A stretch of DNA of 64,000 bases from Lacinutrix sp. (GCF_029238095.1 NZ_JAQWGS010000002.1:1-64000), one strand, 5' to 3'. Positions 8,902 to 17,472 are shown, numbered from the stretch's first letter. Numbers and translations are program-made. Notes: generated from the letters alone by a model not told the origin.

Positions 8902-10000
8902 TGTCTTCTTTAGAGGCTTTGTTCCAAACCTTTATTTTATCGCCTTCTTTTACACCTTCAGTAATTTCAACGTTTATACCATCAGAAAGTCCTAATTCAA
9001 CATTTTTCTTTTCAAATTGACCATCACCTATTTGAACTTCGACAAAAGGTTTTTCTGTAATTCTATTAAATTGAAGCAAAGACTCTTTTATTACCATAAC
9101 GCTATCTTTAGACTCCATTTCAATTTCTGCATTTGCGCTATAACCTGCTCTAATTTTAGTAGATTGTTCAACCTCTACATCTGCTTTAATAGTAAACTGT
9201 ACTGCTCCATTTTCTTCCATTCCTTTAGGTGCTACAAAGGTTAATATTGCTGGAAATTCTTTTTCACCAATGGCTCCTAAAATAACTTTAATAGCTTTAC
9301 CTTCTTCTAGTTTTCCTACTTCGGCTTCGTCTACTTTTCCTTCAAAAATCATTTTACTCATGTCTGCAATAGTAGCAATGGTAGTTCCTGCATTAAAGTT
9401 ATTACTCTCAATAACTTGGTCGCCTTCTCGCACAGGAATCTCTAAAATGGTTCCTGGTATAAGCGCAACAATATTAGTATTTGCAGAACCTCCTCCTGAA
9501 AGCGAACCTCTTTTTATAATTTGATAATTATTTTGTGCTTGACGTAACGTTTCGTTGGCTTGGTTTAATGCTAACTCACTATTCTCGAAATCTTGTCTAG
9601 AAATTACTCCTTTATCGAACAAGGCTTTGTTTCTATCATATATTGTTTTAGAGTTGTTATAGGCCAATTTAGCTGTAGATATTTGTCCATTTGCACCAAC
9701 TAAACTTTGCTCGTTTGGGACCACTCTAATTTTTGCAATAACATCTCCTTTTTGTACAATATCTCCTTCTTCTACAAGAATTTTATCTATAATTCCAGAA
9801 ATTTGAGGCTTTAATTCTACCTCTTCTTCAGGATTAAGTTTTCCTGTTGCTACTGTTTTTGTATTAATAGAAGTGTAAAATGGTTCTGCTGTTTTAAAAT
9901 CTTCAACAGATTTAGAGTTAGAATCTTTAAAGTACTTTAGCACAAATATTAATGCTACAAGCAATCCTAATCCTACGATAATTTTTAATGCTTTTTTCAT
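8882..10000 (-). CDS. HlyD/MacA-type periplasmic adaptor
   Basis: This 372-residue membrane-fusion protein has an N-terminal anchor (about 7-24), a split lipoyl domain (GKLNPEEEVELKPQISGIIDKILVEEGDIVQKGDVIAKI and the returning half ILEIPVREGDQV), a coiled-coil hairpin (about 105-165) and beta-barrel/proximal domains to the C-terminus. It should bridge the FtsX-type permeases in the inner membrane with TolC. It lies between the permease genes (49-bp gap) and tolC (overlap). The family (MacA, HlyD) is clear; the exported compound is unknown. Confidence 0.93.
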   Translation of the reverse strand: MKKALKIIVGLGLLVALIFVLKYFKDSNSKSVEDFKTAEPFYTSINTKTVATGKLNPEEEVELKPQISGIIDKILVEEGDIVQKGDVIAKIRVVPNEQSLVGANGQISTAKLAYNNSKTIYDRNKALFDKGVISRQDFENSELALNQANETLRQAQNNYQIIKRGSLSGGGSANTNIVALIPGTILEIPVREGDQVIESNNFNAGTTIATIADMSKMIFEGKVDEAEVGKLEEGKAIKVILGAIGEKEFPAILTFVAPKGMEENGAVQFTIKADVEVEQSTKIRAGYSANAEIEMESKDSVMVIKESLLQFNRITEKPFVEVQIGDGQFEKKNVELGLSDGINVEITEGVKEGDKIKVWNKASKEDNDDEDK

Positions 10001-10049
10001 TTTAATTATAATTTTCTACTTTGGTTTGATTTGTTTTTTTTTAATTGAT

Positions 10050-11291
10050 TTACTCTTCTCTTAAGGCGTCTATTGGTTTTATACTTGTTGCTTTAAAGGC
10101 TGGTATTAAACCAATTAATGTTCCTAAAAACACTAATATAAGGAGCGCAATAAAGACTACAGTTATGGATACAGATGCATTTACTAATACTGCATCTGTT
10201 CCTTGGCCAAAAGCATTATCTAAAGCAATTAAAATCCAGCCTCCACTTATAATACCAAATAAACCTGCTAATATTGTAATGAATACAGCTTCTACAACAA
10301 TTTGTCTTTTTATTTCAAAAGGTGTTGCACCTAAAGCACGGCGCACTCCTATTTCTTTTGTTCTTTCTTTTACTGTAATTAATAATATATTTCCAATGGC
10401 AAAAACGCCTGCTATTAGTGTGGCAATACCTACAAACCAAGTTAAAAATTGCATGCCTGTTAAAAAACTAGTAAGTTTAGCAAACTCTTTACCTAAGTTA
10501 AAACTACCAAAGGCTCTATTGTCTTCTGGATGCACATTATTTAAATTTCTTAATATTAGTTTAGCATCAGATTCGATTTGAACAATATCGTATTCTGGCT
10601 TACCTGTAATCATCATAAAACCAATATTTTCGCCTAAATTATATATTTGCTGAAAGGTGGTAAACGGAATATGCATATCGTCTGTTGGACCCATATTTTG
10701 ATTTCCAGTTTCAAACATCCCAACAACTTTAAAATTCATACTGTTAAGTTGTATGTATTTATCTATCATTTCGGCATCCTTTTCAAAAAGTTGTTTATAA
10801 ATTTCTTCAGAAATAACAACTACTTTTCTTTTTTCATCTATATCTGTTTGATTGATAAAGCGTCCACGAATCATTTTCTTTTTTGAAACTTTATCTAATA
10901 ATGGATAGTCTCCAGCAACTCTAAAGTTTCCTGATAAAAAATCATGAACTACTAAAGCTTGATTTCTATTTCTAGGTACAACAAACTCAATACCATCTAC
11001 ATTTTCTTCTATTTTTTTAGCATCGCTTATTTTAAGTTGAACTAGTCGACCTTCTTGAAATCCTCTAAATGGTTTGCTAGTACTTTGAGCCCACACAAAA
11101 ACACTATTGGTTGCAAAACTACCAAACAAACGGTTAAATGAATTTTCTAAACCTTTTGCAGAGCCTAAAAGTCCAATAAGCAATAAAATTCCCCACCAAA
11201 CACCAACCATAGTTAGTGCAGAACGTAGTTTGTTTTTAGTTAAACTATCGTAGACTTCTTGCCAAGTATCTCTTTCAAATAAAAATCGCAT
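10050..11291 (-). CDS. MacB-type ABC transporter permease (FtsX domain), second copy
   Basis: This 413-residue protein has an N-terminal membrane helix (SALTMVGVWWGILLLIGLLGSAKG), a large periplasmic MacB-PCD domain (about 50-265) and three C-terminal helices of the FtsX domain. The coupling motif VKERTKEIGVRRALGATPFEIKRQI follows the second helix. Unlike E. coli MacB it lacks a fused ATPase; that is supplied by the separate gene upstream. It is a diverged paralogue of the adjacent permease, 2 bp away, and the two probably form a heterodimer. Confidence 0.92.
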   Translation of the reverse strand: MRFLFERDTWQEVYDSLTKNKLRSALTMVGVWWGILLLIGLLGSAKGLENSFNRLFGSFATNSVFVWAQSTSKPFRGFQEGRLVQLKISDAKKIEENVDGIEFVVPRNRNQALVVHDFLSGNFRVAGDYPLLDKVSKKKMIRGRFINQTDIDEKRKVVVISEEIYKQLFEKDAEMIDKYIQLNSMNFKVVGMFETGNQNMGPTDDMHIPFTTFQQIYNLGENIGFMMITGKPEYDIVQIESDAKLILRNLNNVHPEDNRAFGSFNLGKEFAKLTSFLTGMQFLTWFVGIATLIAGVFAIGNILLITVKERTKEIGVRRALGATPFEIKRQIVVEAVFITILAGLFGIISGGWILIALDNAFGQGTDAVLVNASVSITVVFIALLILVFLGTLIGLIPAFKATSIKPIDALREE

Positions 11292-11293
11292 AA

Positions 11294-12523
11294 TTAATCG
11301 TCTCTTAGTGCTACAATAGGTTTAATTCTTGATGCTTTTTTTGCTGGAAGATATCCAGCAATTGCTCCTGCTAATATTAGGGTAAATAGTGCACTGTTAA
11401 CTATAGTCCAACTTACTGAGGGATTAGTAATAAAAAAGTCTTCTAAGGTGGGTTTTGCTAATTCTAAGATTCCCATTCCTAGAAGTAAGCCTAAAAATCC
11501 AGCAATTATCGTTATTAAAATAGATTCTAATAAAATAATAGATACAATAGATTTTGGTGAAGCACCTAATGCTTTTCTAATTCCTATTTCTTTGGTACGT
11601 TCTTTTACTATAAAAATCATCATATTACTAATACCTACTATACCTGCAATTAAAGTTCCAAAGCCTATAACTAAAACCATAACACCCAATCCTCCTGTCA
11701 TTTGATTAACAATCTGTGTTTCGCTTGCTAAGTTTCTAACTCTAATAGCGCGCTGATCGTTTTGAGAGACCATAAAGCGCTCTTTTAATTTTTTGGTTAA
11801 CATATTGCCAAACCCAATAGCTGCATCAAAATCTAACTCTGGATTATAGGTTAAATTAATTTGGTCTACATAGTCGTTATTACCATAAATCTGTTGTGCT
11901 GTAGATATTGGCATATAAATTAAACGTTCTTCGTTATCTCCTCCATCATCGCTAAAAACACCTACTACTTTGTATTGAATGCCATTAAGGTTAATATATT
12001 TTCCTACTGCAGTGGTTTTTAAGAACAAATCTTCTTCTACTAAACGACCAATGACAACTACTTTGGTTTTATTTTTAATATCAGACTCGTTTACATAGCG
12101 TCCGTAGTTAACATTTGTGTTTTCTAAATATTGATGATCTGGATTTACAGCTCTAACGGTATAATTATTTTTTTCATTTCTAAAAGAAGCTGTAACATTT
12201 AAATATTTTCTAGAAGTAATGTATTGCACCTTATCATCAAACTCTTCTTTAACCCAATCCTGATCTTCATTTCTAAATTGAATACGTCGTCCAGCTTGTA
12301 AACCATTACTAGCTTTTGATGTTGTACCAGAATTAATAAAAATTGAGTTTGAAGCATCGTCTACAAAAGCGGTATCAAAAGTATTAACAAGACCATTTAC
12401 TATTCCAAATAAAATAGCAAATAAAGAAATAGCAAAGGCTACTGTAAAACCTGAGAGTAAACTTCTGGTTTTATTCATATTAATACTTTGGAAAATTTCT
12501 CTCCAGAGATCTCTATCAAACAT
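11294..12523 (-). CDS. MacB-type ABC transporter permease (FtsX domain), first copy
   Basis: This 409-residue protein has the same plan as its downstream neighbour: helix 1 (LLSGFTVAFAISLFAILFGIVNG), periplasmic MacB-PCD domain and a three-helix FtsX core with VKERTKEIGIRKALGASPKSIVSII. It overlaps the ATPase gene by 8 bp. The similarity in length and motif placement, with many differences in the periplasmic domain, suggests old duplication followed by specialisation. Substrate unknown. Confidence 0.92.
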   Translation of the reverse strand: MFDRDLWREIFQSINMNKTRSLLSGFTVAFAISLFAILFGIVNGLVNTFDTAFVDDASNSIFINSGTTSKASNGLQAGRRIQFRNEDQDWVKEEFDDKVQYITSRKYLNVTASFRNEKNNYTVRAVNPDHQYLENTNVNYGRYVNESDIKNKTKVVVIGRLVEEDLFLKTTAVGKYINLNGIQYKVVGVFSDDGGDNEERLIYMPISTAQQIYGNNDYVDQINLTYNPELDFDAAIGFGNMLTKKLKERFMVSQNDQRAIRVRNLASETQIVNQMTGGLGVMVLVIGFGTLIAGIVGISNMMIFIVKERTKEIGIRKALGASPKSIVSIILLESILITIIAGFLGLLLGMGILELAKPTLEDFFITNPSVSWTIVNSALFTLILAGAIAGYLPAKKASRIKPIVALRDD

Positions 12524-13217
12524 ATTGCGAGGCTCTTACTTGGTTTACAAATACATCTTCCATTATAACACCATCTTTAAGTCTTACTATACGTTTACAC
12601 ATATTTGCAATATCCTCTTCGTGTGTTACCATTAATATGGTTTTGCCTTCATCGTTTAAAGACTGAATAAAATCCATAATCTCGTAAGATGTTGTAGTGT
12701 CAAGTGCTCCTGTTGGCTCATCTGCAAGTAATAATTTTGGATTGGCAGCTAAAGCTCTAGCAATAGCCACACGTTGTTTCTGTCCACCAGACAATTCGTT
12801 TGGTAAGTGAGTTGCCCAGTCTCTCAAGCCTACTTTTTCTAAATGAAAGAGTGCTTTTTCAATACGCTCTTTTCTTTTAAGACCTTGATAGTACAGTGGC
12901 AATGCCACATTATCTAATGCGCTTTTGTAATTTATTAAGTTAAAAGATTGAAAAATGAAGCCCAAGAACTTATTACGATAAATAGCTGCTTTTTTCTCTG
13001 TAAGATTTTTAATAGGCACATTATCTAAAATATATTCGCCTTCATCTGCTTCGTCCAACATTCCTATAATATTAAGTAATGTTGATTTTCCAGAACCAGA
13101 AGATCCCATGATTGCTACCATTTCACCAGCTTCTACAGAAAGATCAATTCCTTTTAAAACATGAAGACTAGAATCGCCAATGGGATAAGACTTGTGTAGT
13201 TTACTTATTTTGAGCAT
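12516..13217 (-). CDS. ABC transporter ATP-binding protein (MacB/LolD type)
   Basis: This 233-residue ATPase has Walker A GSSGSGKST (38-46), the Q-loop FIFQSFNLI (about 88-96), the signature LSGGQ (142-146), Walker B LLLADEP with catalytic Glu at 167, and the H-loop VTHE. MacB/LolD-type ATPases drive mechanotransmission through FtsX-like permeases rather than transport through their own membrane domain. It is the first gene of the minus-strand operon ATPase, permease, permease, adaptor, TolC, tsaB. No clear TAnnTTTG promoter was found in the 101-bp upstream gap. Confidence 0.94.
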   Translation of the reverse strand: MLKISKLHKSYPIGDSSLHVLKGIDLSVEAGEMVAIMGSSGSGKSTLLNIIGMLDEADEGEYILDNVPIKNLTEKKAAIYRNKFLGFIFQSFNLINYKSALDNVALPLYYQGLKRKERIEKALFHLEKVGLRDWATHLPNELSGGQKQRVAIARALAANPKLLLADEPTGALDTTTSYEIMDFIQSLNDEGKTILMVTHEEDIANMCKRIVRLKDGVIMEDVFVNQVRASQYV

Positions 13218-13318
13218 AATGGTTAATTTTTTTTTGATTGATGTTTACTACATCATATCCATTAGACTAAAAAGGACATTATTTGTTACAGGAATTATGT
13301 GAAATATATGTTAAAACT

Positions 13319-13549
13319 CTAATTATTGGTTGGCTTCTTCTTTCTAAAATATTTCCAATAAATAGTAAAGCCAACACCAAAAACTAAGATGTATGGTATT
13401 GCCATTAAATAAATAATACCATCGTTTATACTTTTTGCGGCACCTTGGCCTTCTTCATTTTCTAAAACTGCTCTACACATAGCACATTGTGCATTTGTTC
13501 TAAGAAAAAAGAATAAGGAAAAAATAAAAAAGAGAACTTTAGTTTTCAT
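13319..13549 (-). CDS. Small exported CxxC single-span membrane protein in oxidase cluster
   Basis: I do not recognise a named family for this 76-residue protein. Residues 1-20 are a signal peptide ending TNA, so the mature protein would begin QCAMC, a CxxC pair (Cys22 and Cys25) at the very N-terminus on the periplasmic side. One membrane helix (about 46-66) and a basic tail (KYFRKKKP) follow. It sits beside the DUF420 and Sco1 genes of cytochrome oxidase assembly, so a role in copper delivery or thiol chemistry is an inference. The start ATG follows a dispersed intergenic repeat. Confidence 0.7.
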   Translation of the reverse strand: MKTKVLFFIFSLFFFLRTNAQCAMCRAVLENEEGQGAAKSINDGIIYLMAIPYILVFGVGFTIYWKYFRKKKPTNN

Positions 13550-13562
13550 GTTTAATAGTATT

Positions 13563-13632
13563 ACTTCTCTATAAAATTTAGCTTCGCTGATTTGAAAATT
13601 CTCGTACCTCAGAAAATCACTCGAAATGACAA
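13563..13632. repeat. Intergenic dispersed repeat, copy A
   Basis: About 70 bp with the core TTTAGCTTCGCTGATTT, then AAATTCTCGTnCCTC, AAATCA and a terminal TGACAA. It is nearly identical to a second copy at 14241-14309, 678 bp away in the same orientation. It fills the gap between the small CxxC protein gene and the DUF420 gene. A run with TCGAAATGACAA resembles repeats that I recall from other Flavobacteriaceae intergenic regions. Confidence 0.75.
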
Positions 13633-13694
13633 TAGGATTTATTATTTAACTTTTTTACTGTGTTTATAATGACAACAGTGTTCTGAATGACAGA

Positions 13695-14240
13695 TTATAT
13701 ATAATAAGGTGAAATCATTAAATAGACTATAACTCCTGTTACTGCTACATAAAGCCATAACGGAAATGTAATACGTGCTATTTTTTTGTGCCTTTCTATA
13801 TTATTTGTTATTGCTCTTACGTAAGTAATTAAAACAAAAGGTATTACAGCAATAGATAATAAAATATGGGTTATTAAAATAAAGTAATAAGCGTAAGCAA
13901 TAACTCCTTCTCCACCATATTTGGTAGAATCGCTAGTCATGTGGTAAGCGATGTATAATAATAAGAATACTACAGATAAAGAAATGGCAAATTTCATTAA
14001 ACGTTCGTGTAATTTTCTATTCCCTTTTTTGATTGCTGAAACGGCCAACAAAAGGATAATAGCTGTTAGTCCGTTTATTGTTGCATATATTGGAGGTAAA
14101 AAAGTTAAAGGCTCGATATCAATACCAAAGTCTTTTAACTTTATACCAAATAAAGCGGCAACTGCTAATGGTATTACAATAGAAAGTGCAACAATCCACT
14201 TGTTATATTTCTTTTCGTTTTGAATGTTTTCTGTGTTCAT
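13695..14240 (-). CDS. DUF420 membrane protein, CtaM-like oxidase assembly factor
   Basis: This 181-residue protein has five predicted membrane helices and matches the DUF420 family. Conserved His residues lie in LHERLM, AYHMTSD, ITHILLS and NIERHKK. DUF420 (CtaM) is required for maturation of heme-copper oxidases in Firmicutes; placement beside sco1 and the oxidase subunits supports the same role here. I start it at the ATG at 14240 (MNTENIQNEKKY); the frame extends to a TTG at 14255, but that lies in the dispersed repeat. It is part of the minus-strand oxidase biogenesis cluster. Confidence 0.85.
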   Translation of the reverse strand: MNTENIQNEKKYNKWIVALSIVIPLAVAALFGIKLKDFGIDIEPLTFLPPIYATINGLTAIILLLAVSAIKKGNRKLHERLMKFAISLSVVFLLLYIAYHMTSDSTKYGGEGVIAYAYYFILITHILLSIAVIPFVLITYVRAITNNIERHKKIARITFPLWLYVAVTGVIVYLMISPYYI

Positions 14241-14309
14241 TTCTTCTCGATACAATTTAGCTTCGCTGATTTAAAAATTCTCGTGCCTCGAAATCATTTA
14301 TAGTGACAA
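14241..14309. repeat. Intergenic dispersed repeat, copy B
   Basis: This is the second copy of the roughly 70-bp element at 13563-13632: CTTCTC, ATTTAGCTTCGCTGATTT, AAAATTCTCGTGCCTCG, AAATCA and TGACAA align in order with few differences and a short gap. It lies between the DUF420 gene and sco1 and forms the leader of the DUF420 gene. Confidence 0.75.
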
Positions 14310-14335
14310 CTCGACCATTTAAGTATTTATTACTT

Positions 14336-15079
14336 TTATTCGTTTAGTAGTTTTTTTATATCTTCCTTTAACATGGTAATTTCTTCTTCGTTACCATCTT
14401 CATCCATTTTCTCTTGCTCACTAATAATACCTTTATAGAAAATTTTTGGATTGCCAAAGGCGTCTAAACGCGAACGGATAAATCCGTTTTTATCTATTAG
14501 AGCAAAATCTCCAGAATGTTCAAAACCAATCTCATCATTTTCAACTTTACCAACAAAAATATTAAAACCAACATTAGCTAATTTATAAATCTCGGTCTCA
14601 TCTCCTGTCATTAAGTTCCAATTTGGATTCGTAATACCATATTTATTAGCATATTCTTTTAATACTTCTGGAGTGTCTATTTCTGGTGTTATAGAAAACG
14701 AAGCGACACCAAAATCTTTAGTATTACTAAAAACATTTTGGATATTTACCAAGTTTCTATTCATTCTTGGACAAATTGTAGGACAGGTTGTAAAAAAGAA
14801 CTCTACCACATAAACTTTTCCTTTATAATCGTCTTGGGTTATTGTTTTACCATCTTGATTTATGAAGCTAAATGCTGGAACTTTTTTGGGTTTTCCATTA
14901 ATTTCTATAAAAGCTAAGTCACCTTTGTTTTCAAAATTATTGTCTTGCCCAACACTTATTCTTTTGTTACGTGTAACATCATTGTTCTTTACTCTATCTA
15001 TAATTTTTGGTATAAAAATAATTCCAAATAATAAAATAATAAAAGCGATACCTATGTAAGAGTAGTTAGTTTTATTCAT
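14336..15079 (-). CDS. Sco1/SenC copper chaperone for cytochrome c oxidase
   Basis: This 247-residue protein has one N-terminal membrane anchor (about 8-28) and a periplasmic thioredoxin fold with the copper-binding motif FFTTCPTICP (Cys99 and Cys103). The third ligand is His188 in GFEHSGDFALIDKNG. Sco proteins deliver copper to the CuA site of oxidase subunit II. It overlaps the upstream Sco-like gene by 8 bp, so the pair is co-translated. The C-terminal tail is acidic and somewhat longer than usual. Confidence 0.92.
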   Translation of the reverse strand: MNKTNYSYIGIAFIILLFGIIFIPKIIDRVKNNDVTRNKRISVGQDNNFENKGDLAFIEINGKPKKVPAFSFINQDGKTITQDDYKGKVYVVEFFFTTCPTICPRMNRNLVNIQNVFSNTKDFGVASFSITPEIDTPEVLKEYANKYGITNPNWNLMTGDETEIYKLANVGFNIFVGKVENDEIGFEHSGDFALIDKNGFIRSRLDAFGNPKIFYKGIISEQEKMDEDGNEEEITMLKEDIKKLLNE

Positions 15080-15800
15080 CTGTTTCTTTATTAGGATTGA
15101 GATCTTTAGCTCTTCGATTTGAAGAATCTACTTTATTTCTTCCAGATTTTCTGTATTCTTCTAGTAGCACACGCATATCTTCGGCAGCCATTTTATTTTT
15201 TATTATAGAGACTTCAGAACAATCGTATGCTGTAAGTGGATAAACTTGAGTTTCTTTTTCTACTTCTTTTTTTGTTCTATCATCTAATCGACCTCGTTGG
15301 TTTAAGTCTTTATCAATAACAAAAACACCACTAGTAGATAAGTTTGCATCTAACTGCAAACTTGATCTTAAGCTATTAAAGAGTTTATTAATATCGCTAT
15401 CGCTAGCATAAACAAAATGCCAATATTTATGCTCACTATATTTATTTAATTCTTGAATTAATCGACTGGTTTTATCTTGAGCATCTAAAGTCACTAACAT
15501 AACTATTTGAAACTTTTTAAAGCCTTTAAATTTATTATAAACTAGTTCTTTAAGGTTTGAAGCTTCTACAATTTTTGATTCTGGATCACTACCTAAAAAA
15601 CCTAAAACTGTAATGTGATCTTTTAAAGCAATATCTGAATTTGTTACTGATGTTAAATTTGAAATATCTAACACGTCTTCTTTAACAACATCTAATACAT
15701 TATAATTGTTTGTAGAAGGATAAAGCATGAGTAAAAAAACAACAGGAAGAAAAAATAACACTCCTAAAATAAAGTATTTTTTTATTGGCTTTTTGCTCAT
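15072..15800 (-). CDS. Membrane-anchored Sco-like thioredoxin-fold protein lacking copper ligands
   Basis: This 242-residue protein has one N-terminal helix (about 9-27) and a soluble domain resembling Sco. STSGVFVIDKDLNQRGRLDD (155-174) lines up with HSGDFALIDKNGFIRSRLDA of the neighbouring Sco1, and VLGFLGSDPESK (65-76) takes the place of the CxxxC segment. The cysteines and the His ligand are absent; the only Cys is Cys194. It therefore looks like a tandem Sco paralogue that cannot bind copper in the usual way. It overlaps sco1 by 8 bp. A structural or partner role in oxidase assembly is inferred. Confidence 0.7.
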   Translation of the reverse strand: MSKKPIKKYFILGVLFFLPVVFLLMLYPSTNNYNVLDVVKEDVLDISNLTSVTNSDIALKDHITVLGFLGSDPESKIVEASNLKELVYNKFKGFKKFQIVMLVTLDAQDKTSRLIQELNKYSEHKYWHFVYASDSDINKLFNSLRSSLQLDANLSTSGVFVIDKDLNQRGRLDDRTKKEVEKETQVYPLTAYDCSEVSIIKNKMAAEDMRVLLEEYRKSGRNKVDSSNRRAKDLNPNKETDE

Positions 15801-15834
15801 AAGTTTTTTTATTTTTTTGAATTACAAAAATAAA

Positions 15835-15862
15835 AAAAGGTGGTTTAAAAAAACCACCTTTT
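15835..15862 (-). terminator. Intrinsic terminator after oxidase subunit IV
   Basis: A 12-bp perfect stem (AAAAGGTGGTTT, 15835-15846, with AAACCACCTTTT, 15851-15862) has a 4-base loop. On the minus strand it is followed by a U-run (plus-strand As 15832-15838). It ends the heme O synthase/subunit III/subunit IV transcript and separates it from the Sco-like gene. Confidence 0.85.
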
Positions 15863-15895
15863 ACTATCTTTTAATATATTTTAACTAAATTATAA

Positions 15896-16276
15896 TTAAA
15901 AATCGTGCTTAATAAATCCGTCACTATAAACACTTTCAATATATCCACCTTCTTGTAAAAGAATAAATACTAAATAGCAAATTAAAAATACACCTGTCCA
16001 TACTACCATACGTCTTAACGCTTTGGTTTCGTCTCTCATGTGCATAAAGTCCCAAGTAATATAATATGCTTTTACTATGGTTAGAAAAATAAAAATCCAG
16101 TTAAGGCCTTTCATACCTAGTACTTGTCCCATTAAAACTTCTGGTTTGTAAATACCTAAAACAACTTCAATTGCTGTTACAAAAGTTAAGAAAACTAAAA
16201 CACCCCAAATTTTTTGAGTGTTAGACTTAAATTTCCATAATCCTCTAAATATTTCTAATTTGTGTTCGTGTGCCAT
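15896..16276 (-). CDS. Cytochrome c oxidase subunit IV family protein
   Basis: This 126-residue protein has three membrane helices (about 22-42, 52-72 and 85-108), the usual plan of the small CoxD/CyoD-type subunit IV. The segment YYITWDFMHMRDETKALRRMVVWTGVFL is typical of the family. It is the last gene of the minus-strand block heme O synthase, subunit III (short), subunit III (long), subunit IV, and is followed by an intrinsic terminator. Confidence 0.88.
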   Translation of the reverse strand: MAHEHKLEIFRGLWKFKSNTQKIWGVLVFLTFVTAIEVVLGIYKPEVLMGQVLGMKGLNWIFIFLTIVKAYYITWDFMHMRDETKALRRMVVWTGVFLICYLVFILLQEGGYIESVYSDGFIKHDF

Positions 16277-16333
16277 CTTTTAAAATGCTTTATTTTTTAG
16301 ATTTCCTTCTTTAGGGAAATGACTTTTATTTTA

Positions 16334-17332
16334 TTAAACTAAGTAGAAGAAAGTAAATACAAATACCCAAACTAAATCTACAAAGTGCCAGTATAATCCT
16401 ACTTTCTCTACCATTTCGTAGTTTTTGCGTTTTTCGTAAGTTCCTAAAATAACATTAAAAAAGATAATGATATTAATTACAACTCCTGAAAATACGTGGA
16501 AACCGTGAAAACCTGTAATAAAGAAAAAGAAATCTGCAAACAATGGTGAACCGTATTCGTTAACTTTTAAGTTAGCACCATGAACTACTAATGTACCATT
16601 ATCTTTTATTTGCTTTAGTGATTCTTCGCGAGACAATACTGTTTTCTCTCCTTCTTCATTTAAGATTTGATTTCTTACCAATACATTTTCATGTGCTGCT
16701 AAACCATTGTATACTTCTTCAACAGTATATTCTGGAAGTATCCCTTCGCTTACATACCATATTCCGTTTTTACTTTGGTGCTGTGTTCTTTCTCCATGAC
16801 CCCCTTTTACAAAATCTGCAACAGCTACACGCTTAAATTTTTGTTCTCCATCTACATCTACATACTCACCAAATTGTAAAATGTTACCACCTTTAGTTTG
16901 TACAGCTCCATATTCTCCTTTAATAAAAGTATTCCACTCCCAAGCTTGAGAGCCTACAAATATTAATCCTCCAATTACAGTTAAAAACATGTACCATGTT
17001 ACTGCTTTTTGTTTCATGTGATGACCTGCATCAACAGCTAGAACCATTGTTACAGATGACATGATTAGTATAAATGTCATGAAAGCTACATAGATCATTG
17101 GGTAATTGCCATGAAAGAAAGGTACGTGTGTAAAAACCTCATCTGCTATTGGCCAAGAATCTATAAATTTAAATCTTGAAAAACCGTAAGCAGCCAAAAA
17201 TGCTGAGAATGTTAAGGCATCTGAAACGATAAAAAACCACATCATCATTTTACCATAACTCGCTTTAAGAGGTTGGCTTCCTCCTCCCCAAGTTTTACCT
17301 TCTGTTCCAGTAGTTGCAACTGTAGTATTCAT
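16334..17332 (-). CDS. Cytochrome c oxidase subunit III, long form
   Basis: This 332-residue subunit III carries the family motifs WFFIVSDALTFSAF (about 32-45), FFITGFHGFHVFSG (about 268-281) and the terminal YWHFVDLVWVFVFTFFYLV. Compared with the 193-residue paralogue next to it, it has a hydrophilic insertion of about 100 residues (about 140-255) between membrane helices. It would stabilise subunit I and form oxygen-channel contacts in the inner membrane. A separate promoter element lies upstream. Confidence 0.92.
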   Translation of the reverse strand: MNTTVATTGTEGKTWGGGSQPLKASYGKMMMWFFIVSDALTFSAFLAAYGFSRFKFIDSWPIADEVFTHVPFFHGNYPMIYVAFMTFILIMSSVTMVLAVDAGHHMKQKAVTWYMFLTVIGGLIFVGSQAWEWNTFIKGEYGAVQTKGGNILQFGEYVDVDGEQKFKRVAVADFVKGGHGERTQHQSKNGIWYVSEGILPEYTVEEVYNGLAAHENVLVRNQILNEEGEKTVLSREESLKQIKDNGTLVVHGANLKVNEYGSPLFADFFFFITGFHGFHVFSGVVINIIIFFNVILGTYEKRKNYEMVEKVGLYWHFVDLVWVFVFTFFYLV

Positions 17333-17363
17333 ATAGTTGAGTTCGTTAATTTTAAATATTGCA

Positions 17364-17371
17364 CAAAAATA
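17364..17371 (-). promoter_or_regulatory. Putative -7 promoter element for long subunit III
   Basis: The minus strand reads TATTTTTG, a match to TAnnTTTG, 32 bp before the ATG at 17332. This suggests an internal promoter in the oxidase block. Confidence 0.4.
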
Positions 17372-17472
17372 ATCATTTTCTTCTTCTAAAGAAATGTTAA
17401 AGTGTGATTTTTGAGCCTTGTTTTATCTGATTATTAAATTCTGTTTTATATTATACTGTTTTTTAAGCTTTT

